Of a stretch of 64,000 nt of DNA, positions 9,708-18,779 are shown in pieces (positions within the stretch are counted from its first letter, which is position 1; every line of letters starts with the position of its first letter). Source of the DNA: an uncultured Fibrobacter sp. (GTDB taxonomy: Bacteria; Fibrobacterota; Fibrobacteria; Fibrobacterales; Fibrobacteraceae); assembly GCA_946414075.1 (NCBI GenBank), contig CAMKNA010000006.1:26615-90614 (forward strand). The letters are read 5' to 3'. The notes under the pieces are model-generated. The model saw nothing but the letters and a program-made list of their open reading frames with translations, did no database searches and had not been told where the DNA came from. Both the position numbers and the translations under genes were made by a program.

Positions 9708-11504
9708 ATGAAGTTTAGGACTGTTGCATATTGCCTCTGGATTATCCTTGCGCTTGTCTGTGCGGGATTTGTGGCCTGTGCAACCCAGGTGGCGCCGGGA
9801 GGCGGTCCTGAAGACAAGCTGCCGCCCCGGATTGCGGCGGTCTACCCGGCTCCGGGTACCACGAACCACCCCAACGAGCTTTACATCAAGCTGGAATTCG
9901 ACGAGTGGATCAACCCCAGCATCCCGCGAAACGCCGTTTCCATATCGCCGCCCATCGAAAAGAAGATGCGTTTCGAAGTCAGTGGCAAGACTCTGGAGCT
10001 CACATCCCGCGGGCTTTTGGATACGGGCACTACCTATACGGTGACTTTTGCTAGCGGCATCAAGGACCTGCATGGTAACGCTCTCGCAAAGCCTTTCCAG
10101 GTGGTGTTCTCCACAGGCGCGCATATTGACTCTTTGAGACTTCCGGGCCGTGTCATGGTGCATGATTCCATGACGAAGAAAAAGCTGTACCCCAGTGTCG
10201 GCTTATTCCTGATGGGTTCGGAACGCGAAGGCATCCGCTACCTGCAAAAGTACAGGGATACGACTACGAACCTGCTGGATTCGCTCCCTATGCTTACGAA
10301 AGAACCGCCCCTGTTCACCACCCTTGTGGATAGCGCCGGCAATTTCGAGCTGACGGGGCTTAAGCCAGGCCGTTACCGCATAGCGGCATTCTTGGATTTA
10401 AATGGAAACCAGAAAATCGAACCGTCTGCAGAACTGGTGGGTTTTTGGGGAAGGGATATCGTGCTGACAGAAGGAACATTGGATACATTGTGGATCCCCC
10501 TGGCAGATCAGGACACCAGCCGTTTGGAGTTGGAATCGGTGGCACAGCCTAACGCCAATATTCTGGAAGCGACTTTCACGAGACCTGTCTACTTTGATTC
10601 CCTTTTCAGGGACACGACCAACTGCTCTCTCACTTCTAGCACCGATGGAAAAACCATGTTCCCCTCTAAGGTGTACCTGGGCGCATCTTCCAAGAAGCCG
10701 CTGTTCTACTTTAACGAAAAACCCAAGAAGGAAACAGTTTACAAGTTTGCCTGCCGCGAGGCGAAGGATTCCCTGTTCCGTCCGTTGGACACGCTCCGCA
10801 ATTATGTGGAATGGGAATGGCAGGAAATGGCGAAGGATACCGCGGCGCCCAAGGTTGTGGCCGCAAAATTCACATCCAGGACCAAGGCGGTTTTCCCTCA
10901 CGATTCCTTGATTATATCCTATGACAAGCCCTTCGGAGATTCTTTGACCCAGGCTTTCTATATCGCCATCAACAAGGATACGGCCCTGATGCAGGTGGAG
11001 CCCATAGATCCTGTTCGCTTGCTGGTGAAACATGATGAGGAATGGCCTACCGATGTTGCCATCGAGGTTCTGGAAGGTTATAACGACACGACGCTAGCCA
11101 AGGCGGACAGCAACGGCGTGCGCGATACGGTGGTTACGCTCAAGTACAGGCGGTTGAGCCGTGTGGAATCCGTGTCCAAGTTGAAGCTGGCATCTCTTAG
11201 GGGCTCCATTCCCGGTGGAAACGACCAGGTGGCGGTACGCCTCACTTCCATCGAGACGAAGATGACGCAGGTGGCAAAGTGCGACGGCTCTGGAAACTTT
11301 ACTTTCCCCGACCTGGAAGAGGGCGGTTTCTTCATCGAGTATTACTATCCCGAAGAGGGTAGGGACACGCCCGATGCGGGCAAGCTTGCGCCATTCAGGT
11401 TTGGACAGCCCTGGCGTGCACCGAACGATACACTAAAGATTTCCAAGGGCGAGAATGACTTGAACAAGTTGATTCCCGATTTGCCGACATTGTCAAAAAA
11501 GTGA
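9708..11504 (+). CDS. Lipoprotein with Big_5-type Ig-like domain
   Basis: VACATQVAPGGGPEDKLPPRIAAVYPAPGTTNHPNELYIKLEFDEWINPSIPRNAVSISPP...TGTTYTVTFASGIKDLHGNAL. Confidence 0.85.
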   Translation: MKFRTVAYCLWIILALVCAGFVACATQVAPGGGPEDKLPPRIAAVYPAPGTTNHPNELYIKLEFDEWINPSIPRNAVSISPPIEKKMRFEVSGKTLELTSRGLLDTGTTYTVTFASGIKDLHGNALAKPFQVVFSTGAHIDSLRLPGRVMVHDSMTKKKLYPSVGLFLMGSEREGIRYLQKYRDTTTNLLDSLPMLTKEPPLFTTLVDSAGNFELTGLKPGRYRIAAFLDLNGNQKIEPSAELVGFWGRDIVLTEGTLDTLWIPLADQDTSRLELESVAQPNANILEATFTRPVYFDSLFRDTTNCSLTSSTDGKTMFPSKVYLGASSKKPLFYFNEKPKKETVYKFACREAKDSLFRPLDTLRNYVEWEWQEMAKDTAAPKVVAAKFTSRTKAVFPHDSLIISYDKPFGDSLTQAFYIAINKDTALMQVEPIDPVRLLVKHDEEWPTDVAIEVLEGYNDTTLAKADSNGVRDTVVTLKYRRLSRVESVSKLKLASLRGSIPGGNDQVAVRLTSIETKMTQVAKCDGSGNFTFPDLEEGGFFIEYYYPEEGRDTPDAGKLAPFRFGQPWRAPNDTLKISKGENDLNKLIPDLPTLSKK

Positions 11505-11511
11505 GATTCCC

Positions 11512-14229
11512 ATGAATATTCCTACTTTTATCGCCATCGATCTGGAAACCACGGGTCTTGAATTCGACAAGGACGAAATTATCGAAGTGGCCCTGATGCG
11601 TTTCCAGGACGGAAACCCTGCGGAATCTCTGGATTATCTCGTCCGTCCGGCATCGGTGAAATTGCGTCCCTTTATTGAGAGCCTTACGGGAATATCCCAG
11701 AAGGAACTGGACGAGTCCGAAGACTTTGCGGCTCTTGCCGGAAAGATCCGTAGTTTTATTGGTGACAGCCCCATCGTGGCCCACAATGCCAGTTTTGACG
11801 CCCGTTTTCTGAAAAGTGCATTTGCAAAAGTTGGGATAGATTTCGAGAATCACCCTGTATGGGATTCCCTGACCCTTTCGAGAATCGCCTTCCAGGATGT
11901 TCCCAACCACCGCCTGGATACGCTGGTGGCGTCTCTCGGGATTGAGCATAGCCGCGCCCACCGGGCGCTCCCCGACGCCGAAGCCTGCGGCAAGCTTTTC
12001 GTGAAGGCTTTCGAGAAGATTGCGTCTATGGATTCTTGGCTCATGAACGCTCTCACCAAGGTCAGTGCCGAGACTCATTGGGAGCGTCTTTTTGGACCTG
12101 CCGCCGGCGCCGTAGAATTTTGCCCTTCTTACAAGATTCCCGAGGTTTCTGGTGAACAGGGTGTGCCTTTACCAATGAGTGGTAAGCAGGTCTCCGAATT
12201 TTTTGACGAGGGTGGAATTCTTTCTAAGCAGATTCCGGAATTCACCTACCGCAAGAACCAGGCGGAATATGCCTCCATTGCCGAACGCAATATGTATAAG
12301 GGTGGCCTCTGTGTTATAGAGGCTCCTACGGGTTCTGGAAAGTCCATGGCCTACCTGGTTGCCGCCGCCAACAAGGCAGTGGCAGGGGAGCGCGTGGTCA
12401 TCAGTACCGCTACCCGTGCGCTCCAGGAACAGCTTTGGAATCACGATATCCCGCAGATAGAGCCTTTGTTTGACGGCAAGCTGAAGGTGGCTATTTTGAA
12501 GGGTCGGGACAATTACCTGTGCCTACGCAAGTTCGAACAGCTCCTGGAATGTTCCGCCGGCCTTTTGCAGAGCGAGGAGCGGGATTCCTTTATGGCGCTG
12601 CTCCCCTGGGCAGAACAGACTACCACCGGCGACATCAACGAATGCACCTCGTTTAACCACAACCGCAATCGCGTACTGTGGTCCAAGCTTTCCAGCAGTG
12701 CATCTACTTGCGAAGGCGAGAAGTGTACTCATTATGCCCACTGCCCTGCCATGGTGGCGAAGCGTCGCGCAGCCGCTTCCAACATGCTGCTGGTGAACCA
12801 TGCTCTGTTCATGGCGGACCTGAAGCTGGATTTCGCCCTGCTGCCCACTTACGAGCATATCGTTTTTGACGAAGCCCACAGGCTTCCGGAAGTCAGTAAC
12901 CAGGCTCAGGGCCGGCTGGTGTCCTTCTTCGGTTATAGGAACATCGCAAAGACTCTGGTGCCTTCTCGTATGCGTAAGGATGGCCTTATCGCCGAAATAG
13001 AAAGTCGGATTCCTGCCGAAGAGACGGCACTCATCGCTGCCTGCGAAGAACTGATTAACGCTTTGAACGAAACGGAAAAGTGTCTGCACCGTCTCTTCAT
13101 GAAGATAGGTAAGCGCATTGGTAAGCTCAAGACGGATAAGACGGGCCTTATTTACAGGAACGGGATTCTGGCAGAATACGATGCAGACCCCAAGCCCTTT
13201 GTAGACCAGTTCCTGGTATCGAAGGTCCAGGCCGACAAGCTGTTCGATTCCCTCGCAGCGGTACCTGCGACAAAGGGCCTTGTGAAGGATGCCCGTGGTG
13301 CCATGGAAGACCTGTCTCGCTTTATGACGGATTTTGAATTCCTGGTGAAGGCGGGTCGGGTGGATTGGGTGTTCTATCTGGAAGAGCCTTTCAATCCGCA
13401 TACCCTCAAGATGCACGCCTATCCGCTTCATTCCGGCGATACCTGGAAGGAGAAGTTCTATCCCTGGATCAAGTCGGCGTTGTTCACCTCTGCCACCTTG
13501 GCGGTCCAGGGCGACCTTTCCTACTTCGTCCAGAAGATGGGCATGTCCAGCGAAGGCCCGGGCAAGCGGCCCTTCCTCAAGGTGTTCCCCGACGAACAGG
13601 CCCGCAACTCCCGCACCTCCGTCATCGTGACGAAATACCTGCCTAAGCCCTCTACGGCGGAATTCGGCGAAGCCCTGAACGAAACCCTTTTGCAGGTCTT
13701 GCCCAAGACCGACGAAAACACCCTGGTGCTCTTTACCAGTGTTGCTACCATGATGAAGGCCCAGGCTGCACTTGCCCCCGCTTTCGCTGAAAAGAACAAG
13801 CTTCTCCTGTGTCAGCATGTGGACGGTTCCCTGGATGGTCTTGTCTCTATGTTCCGCAAGTCGCGCGGTGCATGTCTGCTGGGTTGTCAGACCCTGTGGG
13901 AAGGAGTGGATTTTCCGGGCGATGCGTTGAAGCTTCTGGTGATTACCAAGCTTCCGTTCCCCAATCCTTCTGATCCGCTGGTGGCGGGCATTTCCGCCGA
14001 CATGAAATCCCGGGGCGAAAACACCTTCAAGAGCTACTTTGTGCCCGAGGCCTACATGGAACTGCGCCAGGGCCTTGGCCGCCTTATCCGCACGGAATCG
14101 GACTCCGGAAAAATCCTGATTCTCGACAACCGCGTGGTGAATGAGGCTTACGGAAAAACCTTCATGCGTATCTGGAACAACAAACAGCAGGTGGCCACCA
14201 GCTCCGAAGAACTGGACGCCCTTCTGTAA
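11512..14229 (+). CDS. dinG: DinG-family helicase with N-terminal DnaQ-like 3'-5' exonuclease domain
   Basis: Exo motifs FIAIDLETTGLEF, HNASFDARFL, HRALPDAEA; Walker A APTGSGKSMAYL; DEAH (VFDEAHRLPE); CEGEKCTHYAHC Fe-S cysteines; C-term QGLGRLIRTESDSG. Confidence 0.95.
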   Translation: MNIPTFIAIDLETTGLEFDKDEIIEVALMRFQDGNPAESLDYLVRPASVKLRPFIESLTGISQKELDESEDFAALAGKIRSFIGDSPIVAHNASFDARFLKSAFAKVGIDFENHPVWDSLTLSRIAFQDVPNHRLDTLVASLGIEHSRAHRALPDAEACGKLFVKAFEKIASMDSWLMNALTKVSAETHWERLFGPAAGAVEFCPSYKIPEVSGEQGVPLPMSGKQVSEFFDEGGILSKQIPEFTYRKNQAEYASIAERNMYKGGLCVIEAPTGSGKSMAYLVAAANKAVAGERVVISTATRALQEQLWNHDIPQIEPLFDGKLKVAILKGRDNYLCLRKFEQLLECSAGLLQSEERDSFMALLPWAEQTTTGDINECTSFNHNRNRVLWSKLSSSASTCEGEKCTHYAHCPAMVAKRRAAASNMLLVNHALFMADLKLDFALLPTYEHIVFDEAHRLPEVSNQAQGRLVSFFGYRNIAKTLVPSRMRKDGLIAEIESRIPAEETALIAACEELINALNETEKCLHRLFMKIGKRIGKLKTDKTGLIYRNGILAEYDADPKPFVDQFLVSKVQADKLFDSLAAVPATKGLVKDARGAMEDLSRFMTDFEFLVKAGRVDWVFYLEEPFNPHTLKMHAYPLHSGDTWKEKFYPWIKSALFTSATLAVQGDLSYFVQKMGMSSEGPGKRPFLKVFPDEQARNSRTSVIVTKYLPKPSTAEFGEALNETLLQVLPKTDENTLVLFTSVATMMKAQAALAPAFAEKNKLLLCQHVDGSLDGLVSMFRKSRGACLLGCQTLWEGVDFPGDALKLLVITKLPFPNPSDPLVAGISADMKSRGENTFKSYFVPEAYMELRQGLGRLIRTESDSGKILILDNRVVNEAYGKTFMRIWNNKQQVATSSEELDALL

Positions 14230-14251
14230 AGTTTTCCCTCTTTACCTTGGC

Positions 14252-14432
14252 GGGGGGAAGCCTCCCCCTCGGCAAAGCCTTGCCCCACCATGTCATGCCC
14301 GCCTTGAGCGGGCACCTCCGACCTTGACCAGCGTCATCCTGGAGCGCAGCGACGGGATCCATACTTTTCATACCAGCAATTTTCAGGGGCAAGTCTTTGC
14401 CTACCCCCTCTCCTAAGGGGCTCCGCCCCTTA
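14252..14432. repeat. Composite of dispersed short palindromic repeats
   Basis: Contiguous elements ggggggaagcctccccc, TGTCATGCCCGCCTTGAGCGGGCACCTCC, CGTCATCCTGGAGCGCAGCGACGGGATCC, CTAAGGGGCTCCGCCCCTTAA. Confidence 0.65.
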
Positions 14433-14442
14433 AAAACCCTCT

Positions 14443-15417
14443 TCACCCCTTCGTGCTTTCCCTCACTTTCTCAATGACTTCTTCCGGTGTCACAAAATCC
14501 AGCACGCTGAAAGCCGTCATCTCGTTACCCATGTCCTTGAAACTTGCGCCAAAATGATATACAGTGTCATCGACCAGAAGAAAACGGTCGTGAATCGTGC
14601 GCATGGTCTTCAGTTCTAAATTTGGGTACTGCTTTTTGTGCAATTCTGCTGCAGCTTGGAATTCGGGTGTAATTCTCGGGGAGTAGATTGTTGCCGAGAC
14701 ACCTTTCGCCCGCATGGCCGCGAATTTTAGCACCTCGACGGTGGCATACGGGTCGATGAATACTACGGATTTTTTGGCGGTTTTCACAAGATCCGAAATC
14801 AGTATAAACCCGTCAAACCGCGTTCCAGTCGCAAGAATTCCACCCGTTGGAGTTTGTGCCGCATTCACGAAAAAGTCTATACGTTGTTCGACTGCGGAAA
14901 GCCGAGTATCAACATTTGCGAGTTTGACGCCTTGGCCTTCGATGAGTTGCCGCTGTTCGTGCAGACGGTCCGCAATCTGCAAATCGGTCGATAGCTTTCG
15001 CTGGTTTATGGCGTAACCCTTGAGCATGAATTCCTTGAGAACTCCCAATGCCCACTGCCGAAAACGCGTTCCCGCAATAGACTTGACTCGATATCCGACG
15101 GATATGATAATGTCCAGATTATACCATAGGACCTTACGAGAAACCTCTCTTTTCCCTTCTTTTTGAACTGTCAAGTATTCCTTGACAGTTCGATTTTGCA
15201 TGAGTTCCCCTTCTTTGAAAATGTTTGAGATGTGCAGACTCACGTTTTGCTTTGACGCATGAAACAGTTCCGCCATCTGTGCCTGTGTAAGCCATACGGT
15301 CTCGTTTTCTACACGAACTTCTAACCGCACTTCGCCTTCCGGCTGGTAAAGCACGATTTCGCCCCTGTTTTCGTTCCCGACCTGGTCGGGAATCTCAATT
15401 TTATCCTTTTTGCTCAT
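14443..15417 (-). CDS. RhuM-family protein with PLD-like C-terminal domain
   Basis: VRVENETVWLTQAQMAELFHASKQNVSLHISNIFKEGELMQNRTVKEYLTVQKEG...DIIISVGYRVKSIAGTRFRQWALGVLKEFMLKGYAIN (RhuM) then VVFIDPYATVEVL...IHDRFLLVDDTVYHFGASFKDMGNE; GGAGGT SD before ATG. Confidence 0.88.
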   Translation of the reverse strand: MSKKDKIEIPDQVGNENRGEIVLYQPEGEVRLEVRVENETVWLTQAQMAELFHASKQNVSLHISNIFKEGELMQNRTVKEYLTVQKEGKREVSRKVLWYNLDIIISVGYRVKSIAGTRFRQWALGVLKEFMLKGYAINQRKLSTDLQIADRLHEQRQLIEGQGVKLANVDTRLSAVEQRIDFFVNAAQTPTGGILATGTRFDGFILISDLVKTAKKSVVFIDPYATVEVLKFAAMRAKGVSATIYSPRITPEFQAAAELHKKQYPNLELKTMRTIHDRFLLVDDTVYHFGASFKDMGNEMTAFSVLDFVTPEEVIEKVRESTKG

Positions 15418-15431
15418 TTTACCTCCATAAA

Positions 15432-15495
15432 AAAAGTCGTATTTCCATAGCCCGCAGCCGATTTTAGCTGCTATGGGATATGGAAACACGACTTT
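15432..15495 (-). promoter_or_regulatory. Large imperfect inverted repeat with T-tract in the 5' region of the RhuM gene
   Basis: Arms AAAGTCGTaTTTCCATAgCCCGCAGC / GCTGCTATGGGATATGGAAACACGACTTT; minus-strand product ends in T7 directly before GGAGGT. Confidence 0.6.
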
Positions 15496-15663
15496 CGCGG
15501 GGTAATATACAAAACAGAACCAGGAAAGGGCAAATTTATTACAAATTGCGGGGAACCGCCCCCCCTTAGTTTGTTTATGAAATTTTACAATGGGGGGGGG
15601 TATGGACTTTGGCAGGGGCACTACCTATATTTCACAAGATAAACTATAGACGGGGATGTTTTT

Positions 15664-17568
15664 ATGAAGAAGTCTTTCCAGCGTGTCATTGCGACCCTGA
15701 ACTTGTTTCAGGGGAAGCAATCTCTAACCATCTGTTTATTTGCGGCAATCTTCGCCCTTTCCGCCTGCGGAAGCGATTCCTCTAGTTCTCCCTACGAAAC
15801 ATCTGCCAAGGATGCCAACGAACCCTTTTCTGGAGATGTTTCGGGAATTGCGCAGGTGGGGCCCTTTGTGGAAGGCAGCAACATTGTCATTCAAGGGCTA
15901 GATTCAACCTTCATTATGGTCTTTGAGGAATTCACCGGTGAGGTTGCCGACAATGATGGGGCATATTCCATAAAGGAAGTCTCCTCGGAAACCAACTATG
16001 GTTATGCAAAGGTAACTGGTAAATTTTACAATATCGTTACAGGCTCCATTTCTTCATCGGAATCATCGCTAAAGGGCGTCATAAACCTAAAGCAAAAAAA
16101 CAGTGCGAATATCAATGTTGCAACATCCTTGGTTTATAGCCGTATCGAAGAGTTGGTGGATTATGGAGCGTCTATCTATGATGCCAAAAAGCAGGCCGAA
16201 CAGGAACTTTTCAAGACCTTTGGCTTTGAAGGAAACTTTGACGAATTGAACAAACTGAACGTTTACTCCGATACCGATGGGGGAGCGGCACTGCTGGCTA
16301 TGACGATCCTTATGCTGAATGAATCGGAAACTGGTTTTGATTATCGCCTACAGATGTTCGCTCTTGACTTTAAAAAGGATGGAGAATGGAACGATTTGGA
16401 TAATCGTGCGGATGCAGCAGACTTTGCAGTGGACCAGGATTTCGTACAAGTGCGAAAGAATATCCAGGAAAGTGGTGGCGTTGAAAAAATCCCAGACTTT
16501 GAATCCTACATAAACTCCTTTGTTGCCGCAGAGTACAAACTGGGCGAGTGTTCTGACAACTTCGATAAGAAGATTGTTGCTGCCCGAAATACTTACAGTA
16601 AAAATGATGGGGTCTACTTTATTTGCGATAATGGAATGTGGCGAAAGGCGACAGCCTTGGAGCAGAACACCCATGGCCTCAAGTGCGACGCTGACGGAAG
16701 TGTTTTAGCGGGTGCTGTCGATACGAGTTCTTTTTATGTATGCGAATCCGGAGCATTTAGGGAAGCCTCCTCATCTGAAATAGAACTTAAAAAGGGGTGT
16801 GGCTCATATAATGAAGGGGCGTCCGTAACACAACCCGTCAGTAAGTTTTGGGTATTGTCTTATACGTGCAGGGACAAAGAATGGCTGGCTAACGGGGTGT
16901 TGCAAAATATGGACGCCTATGAAATCTTGACAGACTCAAGGGACGGGAAAAAATACCCGATTACAACCATTGGCGACCAGACCTGGATGGCAAAAAATTT
17001 GGAATATGACTGTCAACCGAATAGTGCGTATGATGATAGTACCTACGGTTGCTACTATTCCTGGGAAAAAGCCGTTGTTGACACAACGAATTTAACCGAA
17101 CCTGTCCGTGGGGTATGTCCTGTAGGATGGCATATTCCAAGTGTTGCAGAATTTAAAAAACTTTTTGAGACGGTCGGGGCGGATTCGCTACACTCAAGCA
17201 TGTTGTTCGCTCCACCGGCATGGGATACTGAAGGGACGATTAATGACGTTGGCTATTTCCGCAAGAGTGGCAAGACCGATGTCGAGGTAATGCAAGCCAA
17301 CGGATTTAAAGATGAGTATGGATTTTCCCTTTTACCGGGGGGTGGCGATGATTTCGTGGACAGAAATCGAAATAGATATAAGGCTGTGCTTTTGACTTCT
17401 TTAAAAGATGATATAACAGATTATATTTGTACTGGCGGGAATTGTAGACCTTTAAGACGCGGTATATTTGTGGAATTCCAGATGGGTCTGGCAAAAAAAA
17501 ATTCTCCAATGAAATTTAAATCAGGACTTGGTGGCCTCACATACAATCTCCGTTGCTTGAAAGATTGA
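15664..17568 (+). CDS. FISUMP domain lipoprotein
   Basis: Lipobox ALSACGSDSSSS; TDSRDGKKYPITTIGDQTWMAKNLEYDC...CPVGWHIPSVAEFKKLF...YGFSLLPGG. Confidence 0.92.
   Translation: MKKSFQRVIATLNLFQGKQSLTICLFAAIFALSACGSDSSSSPYETSAKDANEPFSGDVSGIAQVGPFVEGSNIVIQGLDSTFIMVFEEFTGEVADNDGAYSIKEVSSETNYGYAKVTGKFYNIVTGSISSSESSLKGVINLKQKNSANINVATSLVYSRIEELVDYGASIYDAKKQAEQELFKTFGFEGNFDELNKLNVYSDTDGGAALLAMTILMLNESETGFDYRLQMFALDFKKDGEWNDLDNRADAADFAVDQDFVQVRKNIQESGGVEKIPDFESYINSFVAAEYKLGECSDNFDKKIVAARNTYSKNDGVYFICDNGMWRKATALEQNTHGLKCDADGSVLAGAVDTSSFYVCESGAFREASSSEIELKKGCGSYNEGASVTQPVSKFWVLSYTCRDKEWLANGVLQNMDAYEILTDSRDGKKYPITTIGDQTWMAKNLEYDCQPNSAYDDSTYGCYYSWEKAVVDTTNLTEPVRGVCPVGWHIPSVAEFKKLFETVGADSLHSSMLFAPPAWDTEGTINDVGYFRKSGKTDVEVMQANGFKDEYGFSLLPGGGDDFVDRNRNRYKAVLLTSLKDDITDYICTGGNCRPLRRGIFVEFQMGLAKKNSPMKFKSGLGGLTYNLRCLKD
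15684..15728. repeat. Dispersed palindromic-type repeat inside the signal-peptide coding region
   Basis: GTGTCATTGCGACCCTGAACTTGTTTCAGGGGAAGCAATCTC encodes VIATLNLFQGKQS. Confidence 0.55.
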
Positions 17569-17600
17569 CTAAGGGGTAAAATTTTGTAATGGGTGTTTTT

Positions 17601-18761
17601 ATGAAAAAATTTATTTTACTGTTGGCAATCTTTGCCCTTTCCGCTTGTGACGATTCTTCGTCGGCGGGGGGTGATGGCGGTAGCGGCGGGAATCGTGGTG
17701 GAATTCCTGACACCGTCGAGACATTCATGGAACTGTCGGACTATGACTGCGGCAAGAGTCAGAAGTGCGTTGCCACCTACCTGACGGAATACCATGACAT
17801 GGCTGTGTGCGATGGTAACAACGGCTGGGTCATCGGGACTCTCATCGAGAAGATGGACTGCGATTTCTCTTCATCGAGTGACAAGTCGAGCGACAGCAAG
17901 GGCAATCCTTCTTCGGCAGGAACATCGACCAAGTCAAGCAATTCCAATTCGTCTGGAAATGGCACAAAGTCAAGCAACAGTTCTGCGAGCAAGGTTGAAT
18001 CTTCTTCAAGTTCAGACGAAGTTCCGAAAAGTTACGCCGAAGCAAAGGTCATGCCGTCGGGAACATACGATTGCACGAAGTATAAGTGTGTTACGACAGA
18101 ATACCTGAACCAGGAATTCCTTGAAACGGGTAAGTATGGCGAAATTCTCGATGAACGCGATGGTCAGGTTTATAAGACTGCTCAGATTGGCGAGCAGATA
18201 TGGATGGCACAGAATTTGAACTATGCCGACAGTATTAAAACGCCTAGTTTGTTGGAACGTAATTGGTGCTATGAATACAATGAAGAAAAATGTGCGTATG
18301 GCGGTCGGCTTTACACCTGGGCCGCGGCGATTGACTCAATCGCACTTTACGACAGCGGCAATGGAGTGGACTGTGGCAGAAAAAAGACCTGCTCTCTACC
18401 TTCAAAAGTTCAGGGCTTATGTCCGATGGGGTGGCATCTGCCTGATACAACCGAATGGAATGTTTTGATTGATGAAGTTGGCGGAACAGATGATGCGGGT
18501 AAGGCTCTCAAATCTCAGACGGGATGGACTAATAATCGTAACGGTACGGACGCATACGGTTTTGCGGCGTTGCCTGTGGGCTCGAGACCAACCGATGGTT
18601 TTGTCAATGCTGGCGATTATACAGACTTTTGGAGTTCTTCTGAAATTGATGGCTATTATGTATATGGCGTGAATATGTATTATGGACGTCCGAGTGCACT
18701 CATGGTTAATCGCAGTAAGGTCATTGCAGTGAGCGTCCGTTGCATCAAGGACTCTGAATAA
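17601..18761 (+). CDS. FISUMP domain lipoprotein (tandem paralog)
   Basis: MKKFILLLAIFALSACDDSSSAGG...LDERDGQVYKTAQIGEQIWMAQNLNY...GLCPMGWHLPDTTEWNVL...DFWSSSEIDGYYVYGVNMYY...VRCIKDSE; a start at 17589 is also possible. Confidence 0.92.
   Translation: MKKFILLLAIFALSACDDSSSAGGDGGSGGNRGGIPDTVETFMELSDYDCGKSQKCVATYLTEYHDMAVCDGNNGWVIGTLIEKMDCDFSSSSDKSSDSKGNPSSAGTSTKSSNSNSSGNGTKSSNSSASKVESSSSSDEVPKSYAEAKVMPSGTYDCTKYKCVTTEYLNQEFLETGKYGEILDERDGQVYKTAQIGEQIWMAQNLNYADSIKTPSLLERNWCYEYNEEKCAYGGRLYTWAAAIDSIALYDSGNGVDCGRKKTCSLPSKVQGLCPMGWHLPDTTEWNVLIDEVGGTDDAGKALKSQTGWTNNRNGTDAYGFAALPVGSRPTDGFVNAGDYTDFWSSSEIDGYYVYGVNMYYGRPSALMVNRSKVIAVSVRCIKDSE
17640..17940 (+). repeat. Near-identical direct repeat, copy 1 (5' module of FISUMP lipoprotein)
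   Basis: About 300 bp nearly identical to 18845-19145. Confidence 0.85.
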
Positions 18762-18779
18762 ATTCCAAAAGGTTTCGCT

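Noticed and set aside
12523-13818. 431-aa ORF antisense to dinG
   Set aside because: Antisense shadow; sense frame has all helicase motifs
14141-14416. 91-aa ORF through the composite repeat region
   Set aside because: Mostly translated palindromic repeats; no start context
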